A stretch of DNA of 64,000 nt from Deroplatys truncata (taxonomy: Eukaryota; Arthropoda; Insecta; Mantodea; Mantidae). Each line of letters starts with the position of its first letter. Position 1 is the first letter of the stretch. The position numbers and the translations under genes were made by a program. The notes under the pieces are model-generated. The model was not told where the DNA came from and made no database searches. It was given only the letters and a program-made list of their open reading frames with translations. Positions 44,665-56,278 of the stretch are shown one piece after another. The stretch covers positions 41,159,501 to 41,223,500 of the forward strand of contig CM060989.1 in NCBI GenBank assembly GCA_030765065.1, written 5' to 3'.

Positions 44665-45547
44665 TACTTTCTCTACTACGTATAGTAAGTAGGGGAAGTA
44701 TTGCATTCCACCCAAAAATTCGATACCGAGATTTCACTGGAAATACATGTTTTGAGACCTACTGAATCCAAAAAAAGCATTTTTGGAAACATGTCCGTGT
44801 GTGTGTCTGTGTGTGTGTGTGTGTGTGTGTGTCTGTGTGTGTCTGTGTGTCTGTGAACAGCATAACTCAAAAACGAACAGTCGGATAAACACCAAACTTG
44901 GTATTTAGGTTCAGTATCTTCCAGAGATGCGACACGAAGGTTTTCAAGAAAATCCCCCCACCCCAGACTACCCTTTACATGGAACATTTTTCGAAAATTT
45001 TAATTTTCTCAAAAATGGCTCTAACGATTTTGATGAAAATATCATATGTTTAAGATAATGTCATGAGAAATGAAATGTATATCTCGAATTTTCTGGGAAT
45101 GTCTCCAAAAGTATTCTTTATTGTGAACGACTTTTGCATAACTGGTAAACCGTAAGAGATAGACAGAATTTTACTTCACAAAAAATGTAGATCACGTTAA
45201 AATACACAACTTATGTCATATACATTTTTTTTGTTGAGTGAACCGTTTTCGAGATATTGCTTGTGATTTTCTTAAATTTTTCAATACTTATACTTTTTCT
45301 CAAATTCGTTATTCATTTTTTTTATGTCCTGGACATGCAAAGAGAATGAAATGCGCCACATAGCAACCAGCGTTAAAATATTTGACTATCGCTTAAAAGC
45401 TACCATATTCCCCTTGCATCTACAAGAAAATTACCAATAAGATTGACATCTCGATATCTCGATTAACATGAAGCATATGGAGAATAGGCGTTTGTAAAAA
45501 TAGATTGTACAAGAGTAGAGAAAGTCATGTGAGTGTAACACATCAGA
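44665..45547 (-). mobile_element. Family H repeat, complete copy
   Basis: This is 883 bp with both termini. The plus-strand left edge TACTTTCTCTACTACGTATA is the inverse of the right end, and the plus-strand right edge TGTGAGTGTAACACATCAGA is the inverse of the left end. A long GT/CT-interrupted tract lies at 44799-44862. The flanks AATTTT and TTTTTA show no longer duplication. Confidence 0.92.
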
Positions 45548-46065
45548 TTTTTAAAAAACTGGATCATGCTGGCCTTAAAATTCCATCTCTTTTTACGACA
45601 TCGCGAGAAACAACTGAAAATCGACAGGACTTGAAAGAAATGGATGTGTTGAACACTTCGAACCATTAATAACGGATATCTCAGAGATGGCTTATGCCAC
45701 AAAAAGTTATTTGAAGTAAATAGTGTGTTTTAAAGAGATCTATAGTTTTTGCCTAGTACGTTTTCGTCTAACGCTTAACGTTTACCAGCTATGCAACACT
45801 GTACAATGAAGTGGACTTCACAAACTATTGCCAGAGAATTCAAGACATACATTTTTGTCATGTGAATATCTTTAATATAAGGTATTTTAATCAAAATCGT
45901 TATTGCATTTTGCAAAAAAGAATAAATTTCGAAAAATGTTCTATTTAAAGGGTAGTTGACGGTACAGGAATTTTCTTGAATTTCTTCGTGTCGCATTTTT
46001 GGAAGATACTGAACTTAAATACCAAGTTTGGTATCTATCCAACTTTTCCTTTTTGAGTTATGCTG

Positions 46066-46098
<33 letters not shown>

Positions 46099-46112
46099 TT
46101 TTCTAAAAATAC
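45548..46112 (+). mobile_element. Family H repeat, internal portion
   Basis: It starts inside the family at GGATCATGCTGGCCTTAAAA and ends just past the CA tract (46067-46096) at TTTTCTAAAAATAC. Confidence 0.85.
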
Positions 46113-46745
46113 CAAAAAAATACCAAACCTGGTATTTAAGTTTACTATCTTCCAAGGTGCGACACGAAGATTTTCAAGAAAACCCCCCACCCCAGACTAT
46201 CCTTTACCTGGTACAGTTTTCGAAAATTTTGATTTTTTCGAAAATGGCTGTAACAATTTTTATTAAAATATCACATACCTATTTAAGATATTTTCATGAC
46301 AAATGAAATGTATATCTTGATTTTTTGGGGGAAATGTTCCCAAAACTCCTCTTCACTCTGAATAACTTTCGCATAACTGGTAAACTGTAAGAGATAAACA
46401 AAATTTTACTACACGAAAAAAGTAGATGTCATTAAGACACACAATTTATGTCAAACACATTTGTTTGCGGAGTGAGCCATTTCCGAGATATTCCTCGTTA
46501 TTTCTTTGAATTTTCCAAAACTTATTACTTTTTCTCAAATAGGAATTCGTTATTCTTTTTTTTATGTCCTGGACATACAAAGAGAATGGAATGCTCCACA
46601 TAGCAACCAGCTCTTAAAAAGATTTGACTATCTCTTAAAGTCTACCCTGTACCTACAAGAAAATTAGCAATAAGATAATTTCTACAAATGTTATCTCGAT
46701 TAACATGAAGTAGATGGAGAATAAGCATTTGTAAAAATTGGCAAT
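46113..46745 (-). mobile_element. Family H repeat, partial inverted copy
   Basis: It begins right of the previous unit's CA tract at ACCAAACCTGGTATTTAAG. It runs to the left-side block ATTAACATGAAGTAGATGGA and AATAAGCATTTGTAAAAATTG, stopping short of the terminus. Confidence 0.85.
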
Positions 46746-48039
46746 AAACTAAGGTTATGTAATACAATCTGTAAATATTAGTTTTTAGATTTCTTTTAGC
46801 TTCTACTCTTGTATTATTTGCTAAAATAATGAAAATTCAGCTTCAGTGAACAAAGTTTAAGTGGGAAGTTTAAAACGTAGAGTTATTAAAACCACAATCA
46901 TTAAAATTAAAAGTGATGGAATTTCTTCCTTGTTTCAAACAACACGTATACTGTTATTAGAGATGGAAATGATAGATATTGATGTACATGCTCTCCTAGG
47001 CATTGGAATCGAATGATGCTGTTCATTGATTTGTTACTATATCGATCGCTTGGTCAAATAAGTTAACATTGAAACCGGCAACTGAATTTGTGCTGGCAAC
47101 ACTGACCGGGAGCCTTAGATTATGAATAGGAAACAGTTGATTATCCGAACCATTAGGTAAATAGTCTCAATAATTTAAATAGGTAAATATTATTATTATT
47201 ATTATTATTATCATCATCATCATCAAATTTCTTACTCTTATATCCATATCATTTTAAATCTACAATGAAATACAAGTCCAAGTATTTAAAGTAGTTAAGA
47301 GCAAAACAAGAGCTGCTAACTCTAATAAGACACAAGTTATGATCCTTGGTGTGTGATCAGCAGGATGGGAGATGAGTAGGTTACTAAGAGAGATCTATAT
47401 ATTCTATCCACAAGTATATAGTTTCAATCATGAATAGACAATGGACATTCTCCCAACCACTTAAATAAATGTTTACAACTTTTTGTTACAGATAAAGAAG
47501 CAAAATTACAACTGAGTTCAACGCTTACTAGCAGGGTACTTATTAAAGCAAAAGACTAATGAGGTTACTGAGGTGCAACTGTGAGATTTTCCCACCATTA
47601 TGAGATGTCACTAGAACCTGGTAATATTCAGTTTGTTGGCTTTCATTCATAACCGCCAACTCTTCCGAAAATACGCACCTGTAGCATGTATTGGGAAGGT
47701 AAGTTATATTGTATCTGTCACTTTGTCGCCCTGTTTTTGTATTCGCAAGTGTTGCATGCCAACCATTTACTCATCATTTTATGCACGATTATAATATGAA
47801 TTGTATTAATCATATTGCTATTTATATTAGATTATTATTAGTTATTAGGTCTTACCTTTGCAGATAACTAAAAGTTTGAATTGTTTCTGCAATTTTTTAT
47901 GTAAGCGTTGTGTGGGGTTTTATTTTTAGAGGAAGAAGGTAACTGCGATGCGCGATGAGTTTCTCCATTCATTGGGAAGCCAGACGCAGCTGTGAGCGAT
48001 CGTCACTTTTGTGTTTTCCTGTTGTTAGAACGTTTCGAA
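46746..48039. other. Mostly unassigned; short RT-like trace
   Basis: At 47310-47357 one frame reads AANSNKTQVMILGV, which resembles the 'lN..KTqvmilG' block of LINE reverse transcriptases but is too short to be certain. Mixed ATT and ATC units occur at 47190-47226. The rest is AT-rich. Confidence 0.35.
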
Positions 48040-48476
48040 ATGTTCAAAACAATCGAACGACCCACAGACTGCGAAGTTAGATCAGTGATTCGTGTTCTGA
48101 ATGCGAGAAATGTTACGCCCGAACATCCATCGCCAATTCCGTGAGGTTTATGGGGAAACAATAATGAATGACAATACCCGGCCACGCATAGCCAAACAAA
48201 CTCAAGATCTGATCGCATCATTTGATTGAGAACAATTCGACAAGCCTCCTTACAGTCGAATTTGGCACCAAGAGATTTTCATCTGCTTCTTCATCTGAAG
48301 AAATTCCTTGGTGCAAAACATTTCAATGGCGGTGATGTTTTGAAAGAAGTAAAAACTTGGCTTTTATCGCAGGCGGCATCATTCTTTGACGAAGGCATAC
48401 AAAAACGGGTTTCTTGCTACGACAAGTGCTTGAATAAGGCGGTGACTATGTGAAGAACCACTGTAAAGTGTAGGGT
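48040..48476 (+). pseudogene. SETMAR-type mariner transposase, internal deletion derivative
   Basis: The ATG at 48040 begins MFKTIERPTDCEVRSVIRVL NARNVTPE, the N-terminal helix-turn-helix of Hsmar/SETMAR-type mariners. After about 60 codons the sequence jumps to LIASFD..QFDKPPYS and then, in another frame, LAPRDFHLLLHLKKFLGAKH, KEVKTWLLSQAASFFDEGIQ and YDKCLNKA, the C-terminal part. The first two catalytic Asp residues are deleted, and CCTTACAGTCGAATTTGGCACC has a one-base loss where PDLAP is expected. It cannot transpose itself. Confidence 0.8.
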
Positions 48477-48599
48477 AACGAATGATAATAAAGCTTTGGA
48501 AAATAATGTTCTATTATTTTTTTTAAATTATCGGTAATTAGTTTAAAAATACGCCTCACAGTGATTCGGTTAGAACGTAGAACGTCCTAACATTCCGCA

Positions 48600-48870
48600 T
48601 TAGCCGTTTTTTACACTTTAGTAGCCTGTGTTAGGCTGCGTCCCCTATACTAAAGTAAGTGTGTGTTTATTGCTTATAGGCTTCTACACCGATTTCGACC
48701 AAACTTGGCACAGGATAATCTTTCACACAAGGCGAAAATTAGTCTAGCCTAGAATTCAACATTTTGCCCATTTTCACACGATTGGATGTTTAATTTTATT
48801 CATGCTTATTAAAGCTCGCAAGACCATTTATATCCTTCTCAACGATAACCGTAATAGGTCGAATACTGCA
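48600..48870 (+). repeat. Possible Helitron-type 5' region
   Basis: TAGGCTTCTACACCGATTTC then GACCAAACTTGGCACAGGAT resembles a segment common in insect Helitron-type repeats, and a terminus-like sequence sits at 51365-51398 in the same orientation. The assignment rests on memory of such families and is weak. Confidence 0.25.
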
Positions 48871-49354
48871 AACATAAGAATAATTACTTAGGCTTTCACG
48901 GTCTCACAAAATAACAAAGGAACAGCAAGTTAACATATTATTCGTTGATCTCCTCCCCGACTTTGATCATTGAGTAATAAAACAGTCAAATAAATAAATT
49001 ATAACAGCGATGCAACCTGTGGCTATGATTGTGCAAATGTAAAGACGCTATAATCGCCTGGTTAAAAATTAACAGTATTTAGAATTTATTATGTTGCACT
49101 GTCATAATAGCATCAAAGGAGACAAATTATCACTTATTCTTATTCTTCTGTATCTTCATACGATGATTATATTTATTGCGTATTGATATAAAATAACACA
49201 AAATAATTCTTTCTTTCCTTCGTTCTTTATGCTTTCTTTCTCTATGGGCGCGGATTGGATTAGACTTGCAGGAGCTATTACTATACTTTTAACAGACCGA
49301 AATCTAAATGCATCTTTTTTTTAATCCTGGGCCTAAGTTAATTCCTTATTGTAC
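48871..49354. other. Unassigned AT-rich DNA
   Basis: Nothing was recognised. Confidence 0.4.
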
Positions 49355-49856
49355 TACGGAGGGGACTACGCACTTATTCACATAGGGGATTTTGTACCTA
49401 CGCCCCAAAAGGGGGCGTCCCCGGGAGGAAGGATGGGGCGAGAGCAGATACCGAGCGACCGGAACCAGGAGTGACGGCACAGGAATGATAGGGTCCCTAA
49501 GTTTCCAGATAGAGATTCCCCGGCAGACGGACAGAAGAGTCCAACGCCCCTCAAGGGGGGTCGAATACCCGCGGAGCCAGCCGAAAGCCGAAGGACTGAA
49601 AGAGCCTTTTCCCCTGTCAAACTGCACCGAAACACCATCGCCGACACTTTCAACCTTGAAAGAAACCAACGGATAAAAGATGAAGTGAAATGAGAATGGA
49701 GATGAAAACAGGGAATACGGGGGATGTGAGAATCCATCCCAGTCTTCGCCTGGCGACCAGGGAAAACCCCGAAAAAAACCTATGGGCCAGGAATGTCGGC
49801 CGCGGTAATCGGCCCCACGACATCCCTAAACCGCCTGAGCCATCGCGTTCAGCTTT
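49355..49856 (-). repeat. tRNA-derived SINE, family S, long-tail subtype
   Basis: It is the sister of 22087-22677. On the minus strand the tRNA head is decayed (ATGGCTCAGGCGGTTTAGGG), and the B box is damaged by a deletion (GTGGGGCCGATTACC). The long GC-rich extension is well preserved (CCTGGTTCCGGTCGCTCGGT, CGGGGACGCCCCCTTTTGGG). The 107-, 119- and 94-codon frames on the two strands come from this GC-rich tail. Confidence 0.88.
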
Positions 49857-50120
49857 CTCTACGTTCCTTTGATGCGTTTATAAACATAAATACAAAAACT
49901 GTATGACGTATAAAATGAATTGGGAATGGATAATAACAACAGCATCAAATAAGTTGAGGTACTTCTTATAATTATTCTTTTCTTTTTATAAACATTTTGA
50001 ACTATATTTTATTTTGTTTTTCGTGTGTTTTCTTAGCAGTTTAGTGTATGTTGGTTACTGAGAATGAATAAGGTTATATTGATGTTACTTAAACTGCTAT
50101 TATTTCTTCCCAACCGAGAT

Positions 50121-51110
50121 TTTGAAGCAACATACAGCACCAAACACAGACAAACTAATACAATAACTCATTAATGTAATAAGATATCTAATTCACAGGT
50201 TCTCAGCATCAACACATTAATAATTTCTTTCTTTAATATTTTGTTCTAAGTTTTACGTGCTATGCATTTTCTTTGATAATATACGTATAAAAACTAAGAG
50301 GATCTTAAAAACACATATATTCATAATGTACACATTGGAGAGAATAAGTATATAACGTTATAACATAAAATATAATATAAGAGGGGAAAGGCCATTGTTA
50401 GCTATATAACCAGTAATATAAAATTACGAGAAACGCAGTAATATCTACGTAAGCATGTAACGAAACTTGGATTCATAATTAAGACGATGGAAGTTGTATA
50501 TATATGTATGTATATATATATGTATGTATTTGTGCGTAACACAAACTGTCATTGGATGTTATTGGATAGTAGCACCAATCAGGTACATTGATACATGTCT
50601 ATGATTCAAATACGTACGTTAAAGAAAACGGTTGAGGGGAACGCTAACAGAAGCTTGTCAGACGTCAAGTCTCTAATTATATGCTAAAACTACGTATTGA
50701 AAGTCTACCAATTATATATATTTTAACATAACAAAGGTGACAGTGAATTGTGAATATTTACATGTTGTTTATCTAAAATACAAGTGAAATAGTTAACAGA
50801 ATGCGTGTGTGTAAAATATTTTAACCTTCTCCATACCCAACCCTGACAAGACCCAAGTGTTCTCCGACACAACTACAGCAGCCGTGGCACAATTACAAAG
50901 TAATAATTACAACATACTAAACACACACACACACGCACACAAGAATACAGATACACGATCATCAGATTTCAGTCTACGAAAACCTCGAAATAGGTCACGA
51001 GAGTACGGGCATCAAGACGACCTACAGGTACGTAACACAGCATCCATCATCAACGTAGTGGGGTCCTACCAAGGAGGAACAGCTATAATTTTCTGTATAA
51101 ATAACGAGGT
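50121..51110 (+). repeat. LTR-like repeat, left copy of a pair
   Basis: It matches 53717-54650 over nearly 1 kb. Shared blocks include TGAAGCAACATACAG at the start, GGGGAAAGGCCAT, TAGCACCAATCAGGTA (a CCAAT-type motif), CTAACAGAAGCTTGTCAG, CTTCTCCATACCCAACC and ATCAAGACGACCTACAGG near the end. It starts with TG, but no clear CA end was found. It carries TA-rich and CA microsatellites (50500-50530, 50924-50938). Confidence 0.55.
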
Positions 51111-51443
51111 ATTCCGAATGTGATGGCGTGGAACTGTCACTCAGCCTGCATTTACGAGAAATCATCAGAAACTGTGCTATTTGTGGTTGTTGAACAGTGC
51201 TATTGTATAGCGCTTTGTTAGCTTAATTATTATTTATAGAATCCTGAGAGTTTTAATTAACTCTTCGTTTAATTATCCTATGTAATACTTTTTAAATCCC
51301 TCCAAGGAAACTCAGGGCTAATGAATAAGTGTAACTTAAGGATAAATGCTGTAGGGATAAACTGACAAATCACGGGCAACGCCGGGTACTTCAGCTATAA
51401 GAACTAAAGAAGTAACACTTAATAAAAGGGTAAATTTGAAATA
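51111..51443. other. Unassigned; Helitron-like 3' terminus candidate
   Basis: CACGGGCAACGCCGGGTACT TCAGCTAT at 51371-51398 looks like the hairpin plus CTRR-type end of insect Helitrons, although the last base is T. Nothing else was recognised. Confidence 0.3.
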
Positions 51444-52726
51444 TATGAGATCAGTCCCAGAAGTACCTGACCTGATGTACAGATAGTGGTTGTTGTTGTT
51501 GTTTCAAACAAATGACTATGGTAGAAAGTACCACCCTTATAAAGCTTAAGTCTGAAGTTTGATGATGCTACGTCTTTTAGTAATTGCACGTCTTTTGTTT
51601 GAACTCTCTCAGAGAATTTGTAAACATGGATAAAACTGGCCATCGTTATGAGATACAATACTTTCATTTGAAAGGTCTTAGTCCAACTAATATTAATGCT
51701 GAGCTAGATTATACTCTGGGGGGGAGTCTGCTGTTCGTTTACAACAGTAAAATATTGAGTGATAGAGTTTAAGCGAGGCTGTACGAGCTGCCAAGACGAA
51801 CATCGCAGTGGTCGACCAAATGAGGTGACCACGCCAGAAATTGTGAAGAAAATCCACAAAATGCCATTGGATGACAGTTGACTGAAAGTGCGGGAGCTAA
51901 CAGACATCTTAGGCATTTCAAAAAGTGCTGAACATCGCACACTAACGAAAACTTTAGACATGAGAAAGCTGTGCGCAGGATGGGTGCCGCATTTACTCAC
52001 AATGGAACAAAAACAGCGTCGTGAAGATGCTTCAGTGGAGTGTTTGGGGATGTTTTGCTGCAATAAAGACGAGTTTTTGTGTCGATTCATAACCATGGAT
52101 GAAACATGGGTCCATCACTGCACGCCTGAGACGAAGGAATAATCAAAAAAGTGGATTGAAAGGTGAGAATTGGCTTCCATTCGCAGGCAAGGTCATGGCG
52201 TCAGTTTTTTGGAATGTGTGTGGAATAATTTTCATTGGTTATTTTTAAAAATGAAAAGCAATCACTGGTGAGTATTATGCAAACATATTGCAGCGTTTGA
52301 ATGATCAAATCAAGCAAAAACGGCCGCATTTAGCGAAAAATAAACGTTGTTTCATCAAGACAATGCATCAACCAGTTCACACATCCATTATCGCCATGGC
52401 CAAAATCAATGAGTTTAAGTTTGAATTGCTTCCTCATGCACCCTATTCGCCATATTTAGCCCCTTGTGATTATATTCTATTTCCAAATTTGAAGAAATAG
52501 CTTGGTGGTAAAAGATTTGCTTACAGTGAAGAGCTGAAGTCTGTAGTTGATGGTTATTTTGCAGAACTCGACGGCTCTCACTATAAACAGGGTATCAAAG
52601 CTATTGAACATCGCTGGGAAAAGTTTATCGAGCTGAAAGGAGGCTATGTAGAGAAATAAATATGTTTTTTCCCAAACTTTTTGTGTTTTCTTTGTTAGGT
52701 CGTGTACTTCTGGGTGAGCCCTCGTA
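51444..52726 (+). mobile_element. mariner transposon with ~30-bp terminal inverted repeats
   Basis: The left end TATGAGATCAGTCCCAGAAG then TACCTGACCT corresponds to the inverted right end TACGAGGGCTCACCCAGAAG then TACACGACCT. The length of 1.28 kb and a central plus-strand transposase gene are standard for mariner. Confidence 0.88.
51626..52659 (+). pseudogene. mariner (DD34D) transposase, multiply frameshifted
   Basis: The ATG at 51626 starts MDKTGHRYEIQYFHLKGLSP TNI, the first helix-turn-helix region. After a shift, GRPNEVTTPEIVKKIHKMPL and LKVRELTDILGISKSAEH give the second. FITMDETWVHHCTPETKE carries the first catalytic Asp. The second lies in FHQDNAS but in a different frame from its flanks. 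At the third, PYSPYLAPCDY has Tyr where the family has Asp in SPDLAP, although the following CDY Asp is present. The C-terminus AIEHRWEKFIELKGGYVEK ends at TAA 52657-52659, the normal mariner ending. At least three frameshifts and one in-frame stop make it inactive. Confidence 0.85.
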
Positions 52727-53716
52727 CATCCAAGAACGGAGCGCCACTCCAATAACTTCTAAATGCTAAACACTAACCGACTTAATTTCTACAATTGTCT
52801 TCTATGACCCTCAGTGATAATTATCAGCTACACGAACCATAAAGCTAAGAAGCAGGAAATGAAATTGAATTCAAGCTAACGAATGTCTAATTTTATATTT
52901 AAATTCCGTGAAGGAGCTGCAATTCTCTGTCTCTTTCTAGTTTCTTTTATTGCCTTAATTAAGTAGACAGCCCACTTCCCCATTTTTTTACGGCGTAGCC
53001 ATGAAAATGAGAGATAATCGTTAATTAATTAAAAGACAAAACGGAAACGCACACTGAATTAGGGCACCAATTCTTTTAAGTCTCATTTACAACTCTAACT
53101 AGACATTAACGAATGTAATTATTATAATGCTGAGACGACTGAAATGAATGGCAATGGTTTTACCTGTGATGTCCTGCTCGTTATGGTTGTTGGAACTTTT
53201 TCCGCAACACCTACAACATAAACGGGTTATTAAGTCTCTCACAACCTATAATCATAGAGCCAAACTTATGCAAAATAATAAGCAGAGGGTTATTAAATCA
53301 CGTGAGAGTTTCTAAAACAGAATAATATCCATAAAAGAATTCCTCCATAAATATAAACATTTTTGGAGAAATTTATGTCTGAAATAAGTATGTTGTACCT
53401 GTTTCTATGTTTTATAATAGTCATAATTGGAGAGGCTATTCATTAAAGTCGGAGCTTGTTCTTGTACGAGGGGTATTTTAAAAGTAAGGTCCATTTAGCA
53501 ATAAGTACGAACTACTAAATATTTCCAATAATTTATCTGTTACCTTATACTACTTTTCTACCAGTTATCAATGTTTTTCAAACATTTGTCTTAGCCTAGC
53601 ATATATTTTTGGGAACCTCTTCACAAACTCCGACGATAGTTCTTCTAGGAAACGTGTAGCTGTAGAAGTTACATTTTTTTTGTATTGGTAGTCCTTAGAG
53701 GGCATTTGCGGCACAT
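52727..53716. other. Unassigned AT-rich DNA
   Basis: A piece at 53467-53560 (GAGGGGTATTTTAAAAGTAA) may be a fragment of a DNA-transposon end. Nothing else was recognised. Confidence 0.4.
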
Positions 53717-54650
53717 TGAAGCAACATACAGTACTAGCCAAGGACAAATTAATGCAATAACTCATTAGTGTAATCAGACATCTAATTCACAGCATCTCAG
53801 CATCAATCCATTAATAATTTCTTTCTTTAATAATTTTGTGCCAAGTTTTACGTGTTATGTATTTTCTTTGCTAATATTGTACGTATAATAATTAAGACAA
53901 TGTTAAAACACATATATTCATAATGTACACATGGTAGAGAAAAAATATATAACGTTATAAAATATTATGTGAGGGGGGAAAGGCCATGGTTCATTGTATA
54001 AAACCAGTAATATAAAATTATGAGAAATCCAGTAGCATCTACTTAAGCATTGTAAGAGTTCATAATTAAGACAATGGAAGTCTATATATCTAATAAACTA
54101 TTATTGGATGGTAGCACCAATCAGGTATATTGATACGTGTCTATAATTAAAATACGTACGTTAAGAAGACGGTTGAAGGGAACGCTAACAGAAGCTTGTC
54201 AGTGTTCGAGCAGGAAGGTAGTGTATAAACTCGTCTCTGAATAGACGCTAAAACTACGTATTTAAAGTCTACCAGTTATACATATTTTAATATGACAAAT
54301 GTAATAGTGAATTGTGAATATAATATGTGGTTTATCTAAAGTTCAAGTGAAATAATTAACAGAATACGTGTGTGTAAAATATTTTACCTTCTCCATACCC
54401 AACCATGACAAGGCGCAAGTGCTCTCCGACACAAATACTGCAGCCGTGGCACAATTATAAAATAATAATTACAACATACCAACACACACAAGAATGCAGA
54501 TACACGATCATCAAATTCCAGTCTACCACAACGTCCAGATACGTCACGAGAGTGCGGGCATCAAGACAACCTACAGGCACGTAACACAATATTCATCATC
54601 AGCTAAGTGAGGGCCTATCAAGGAAACCGCTACAACATATACAGAAACGA
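53717..54650 (+). repeat. LTR-like repeat, right copy of a pair
   Basis: This is a direct repeat of 50121-51110 with many substitutions and several small indels, and it lacks the TA and CA microsatellite expansions. The two copies flank a mariner and about 1.3 kb of unassigned DNA. A full LTR element with lost coding region or two independent insertions are both possible. Confidence 0.55.
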
Positions 54651-56278
54651 CCTGGCCGCAGCGCATTTCTTACGATTTCTAGGGTACTTTATGACGTCAT
54701 GACTTCATTTTATTGGCTGGTGCTGTTTACCTTGTAGGTTCTATCACGTCTTGTGCTGTGTATCGCACCAATAAGCATACCTATGTTAGTTCTGTCAACT
54801 CACCGGCTAATTACGAATAGGTAAAAGTGAGAAATAGCCTTTCCTAGCTATTTACATGTTCTTAAAACAGGCGAGCTGTAGTCCCCTTCCTCCTACCCTC
54901 ACTAAGGGTGAAAGCGGCGTCAGCGGAAATCTTAAGGGGATAAGGTAGTCTGAACGCATGGAAATTACACTTTAGGTGTGTTAAATTACCATTGCTCTTA
55001 AAGTTCACAATGGTTTTTCCTGAACATTTTATGAATTATTCTATAAATCAAGACAATTATTTCAAGTGGTTATTTGCATTGATAGCTTATGTATTCGAGG
55101 TCATAAAATTATTTCATTCAGCAGAAAAATAATAACATCTACTCTTAAAACATGTGAATTCATGTACCTTTTTGTCTGATACTACTCAATACGGAATCAC
55201 ACTTTTGCATGCTTGTTCTTAGTATAATCAGCTATCTTATGAACCTCAATTATTTAGTTATGCATATCAGTTCAATAGAAATTGGAGAAAAAAATTATTT
55301 GCAAAGTCAACAAAATAAAAATGAGGAAAATTTACTTTCTTAATATCACTAATATACATTATAAAGTTATTATTCTGGTTCAAAAGGTTTACCTATGTGT
55401 TGTATACATGTACTGAAAATTTCAGCTCCCTACCTTTTATACTTTGAGAAAAAAGTACATAAGTATCCAAAAATGTTGTTTTGAGAAAACTTAATTTAAA
55501 GTATGAACATTAAAATTCTGACACTTTTCAGTACATTCTAGGATCATAATCATCTGCACCTTCATTTCTGGATTACTGCAGCTTTTCTGATTGCCTTCTC
55601 TTGGTCCTGGCCTCTTTTTTCAATTGCTGAACTGCTCGCTGGTCATGATATAGTTGTTCGTTGTTGTAAGAAACAAAAATGTTCTAAAAAGGCGGGGCGT
55701 TGAATGACAGCTTTAAAGGAATGCAGACTAGCATTTAAATGGTATTTAAATGTCTTAAAAACCTCTTAACCATCAAAAAGTATACATTTTCCTAAACTGA
55801 AAATCATAAGAGATTTTAATAGTGGCTAAAACAAAAAATGTGATTTTTTACTATTTCAGAGTAGGTACCTTTTTCCCCCTAATACGCGCCCTACTAAGGC
55901 CCTTACAGACGATCAGAAATCGGAGGTAGTTTACTTCTTGTGGGATGTGTACAAAAACTTCTTGAAAGACATAAATAATGAGTCGTTTTGGCTAATATCA
56001 CATTAACTTGCAGATTCACAATTGTTTCCTTTCAGTTACTCTGCGATAAAGATGTGGTATCCAAGAATACCAAAACATAATTTCTTCTATCATGAAATCT
56101 TAGACACAAAAAAGTGCTCTTAGAAACTGTACGATTGTTTTATGGACTGGCGACGAACTTCTATCTGGAGCAGCCACTAAATCTTATTTTACACCATGAT
56201 GAGAATTTAATTAATTCTGAATGTAGAATTCTACTATGTAGAAAGAAAGCTTAAGTTATATAGAACGGAATAAAAAAA
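54651..56278. other. Unassigned; possible minus-strand coding remnant near 55.6 kb
   Basis: On the minus strand around 55690-55555 one frame reads FVSYNNEQLYHDQRAVQQLK then KEARTKRRQSEKLQ before a stop. It is a basic, Lys/Arg-rich tail resembling the C-termini of some transposon-encoded proteins, but no catalytic domain is visible. The remaining sequence is plain AT-rich DNA. Confidence 0.3.

Noticed and set aside
49346..49737. Overlapping frames of 107, 119 and 94 codons on both strands
   Set aside because: All fall in the GC-rich tail of a family S SINE that also occurs at 22087-22677, where the frames are disrupted.
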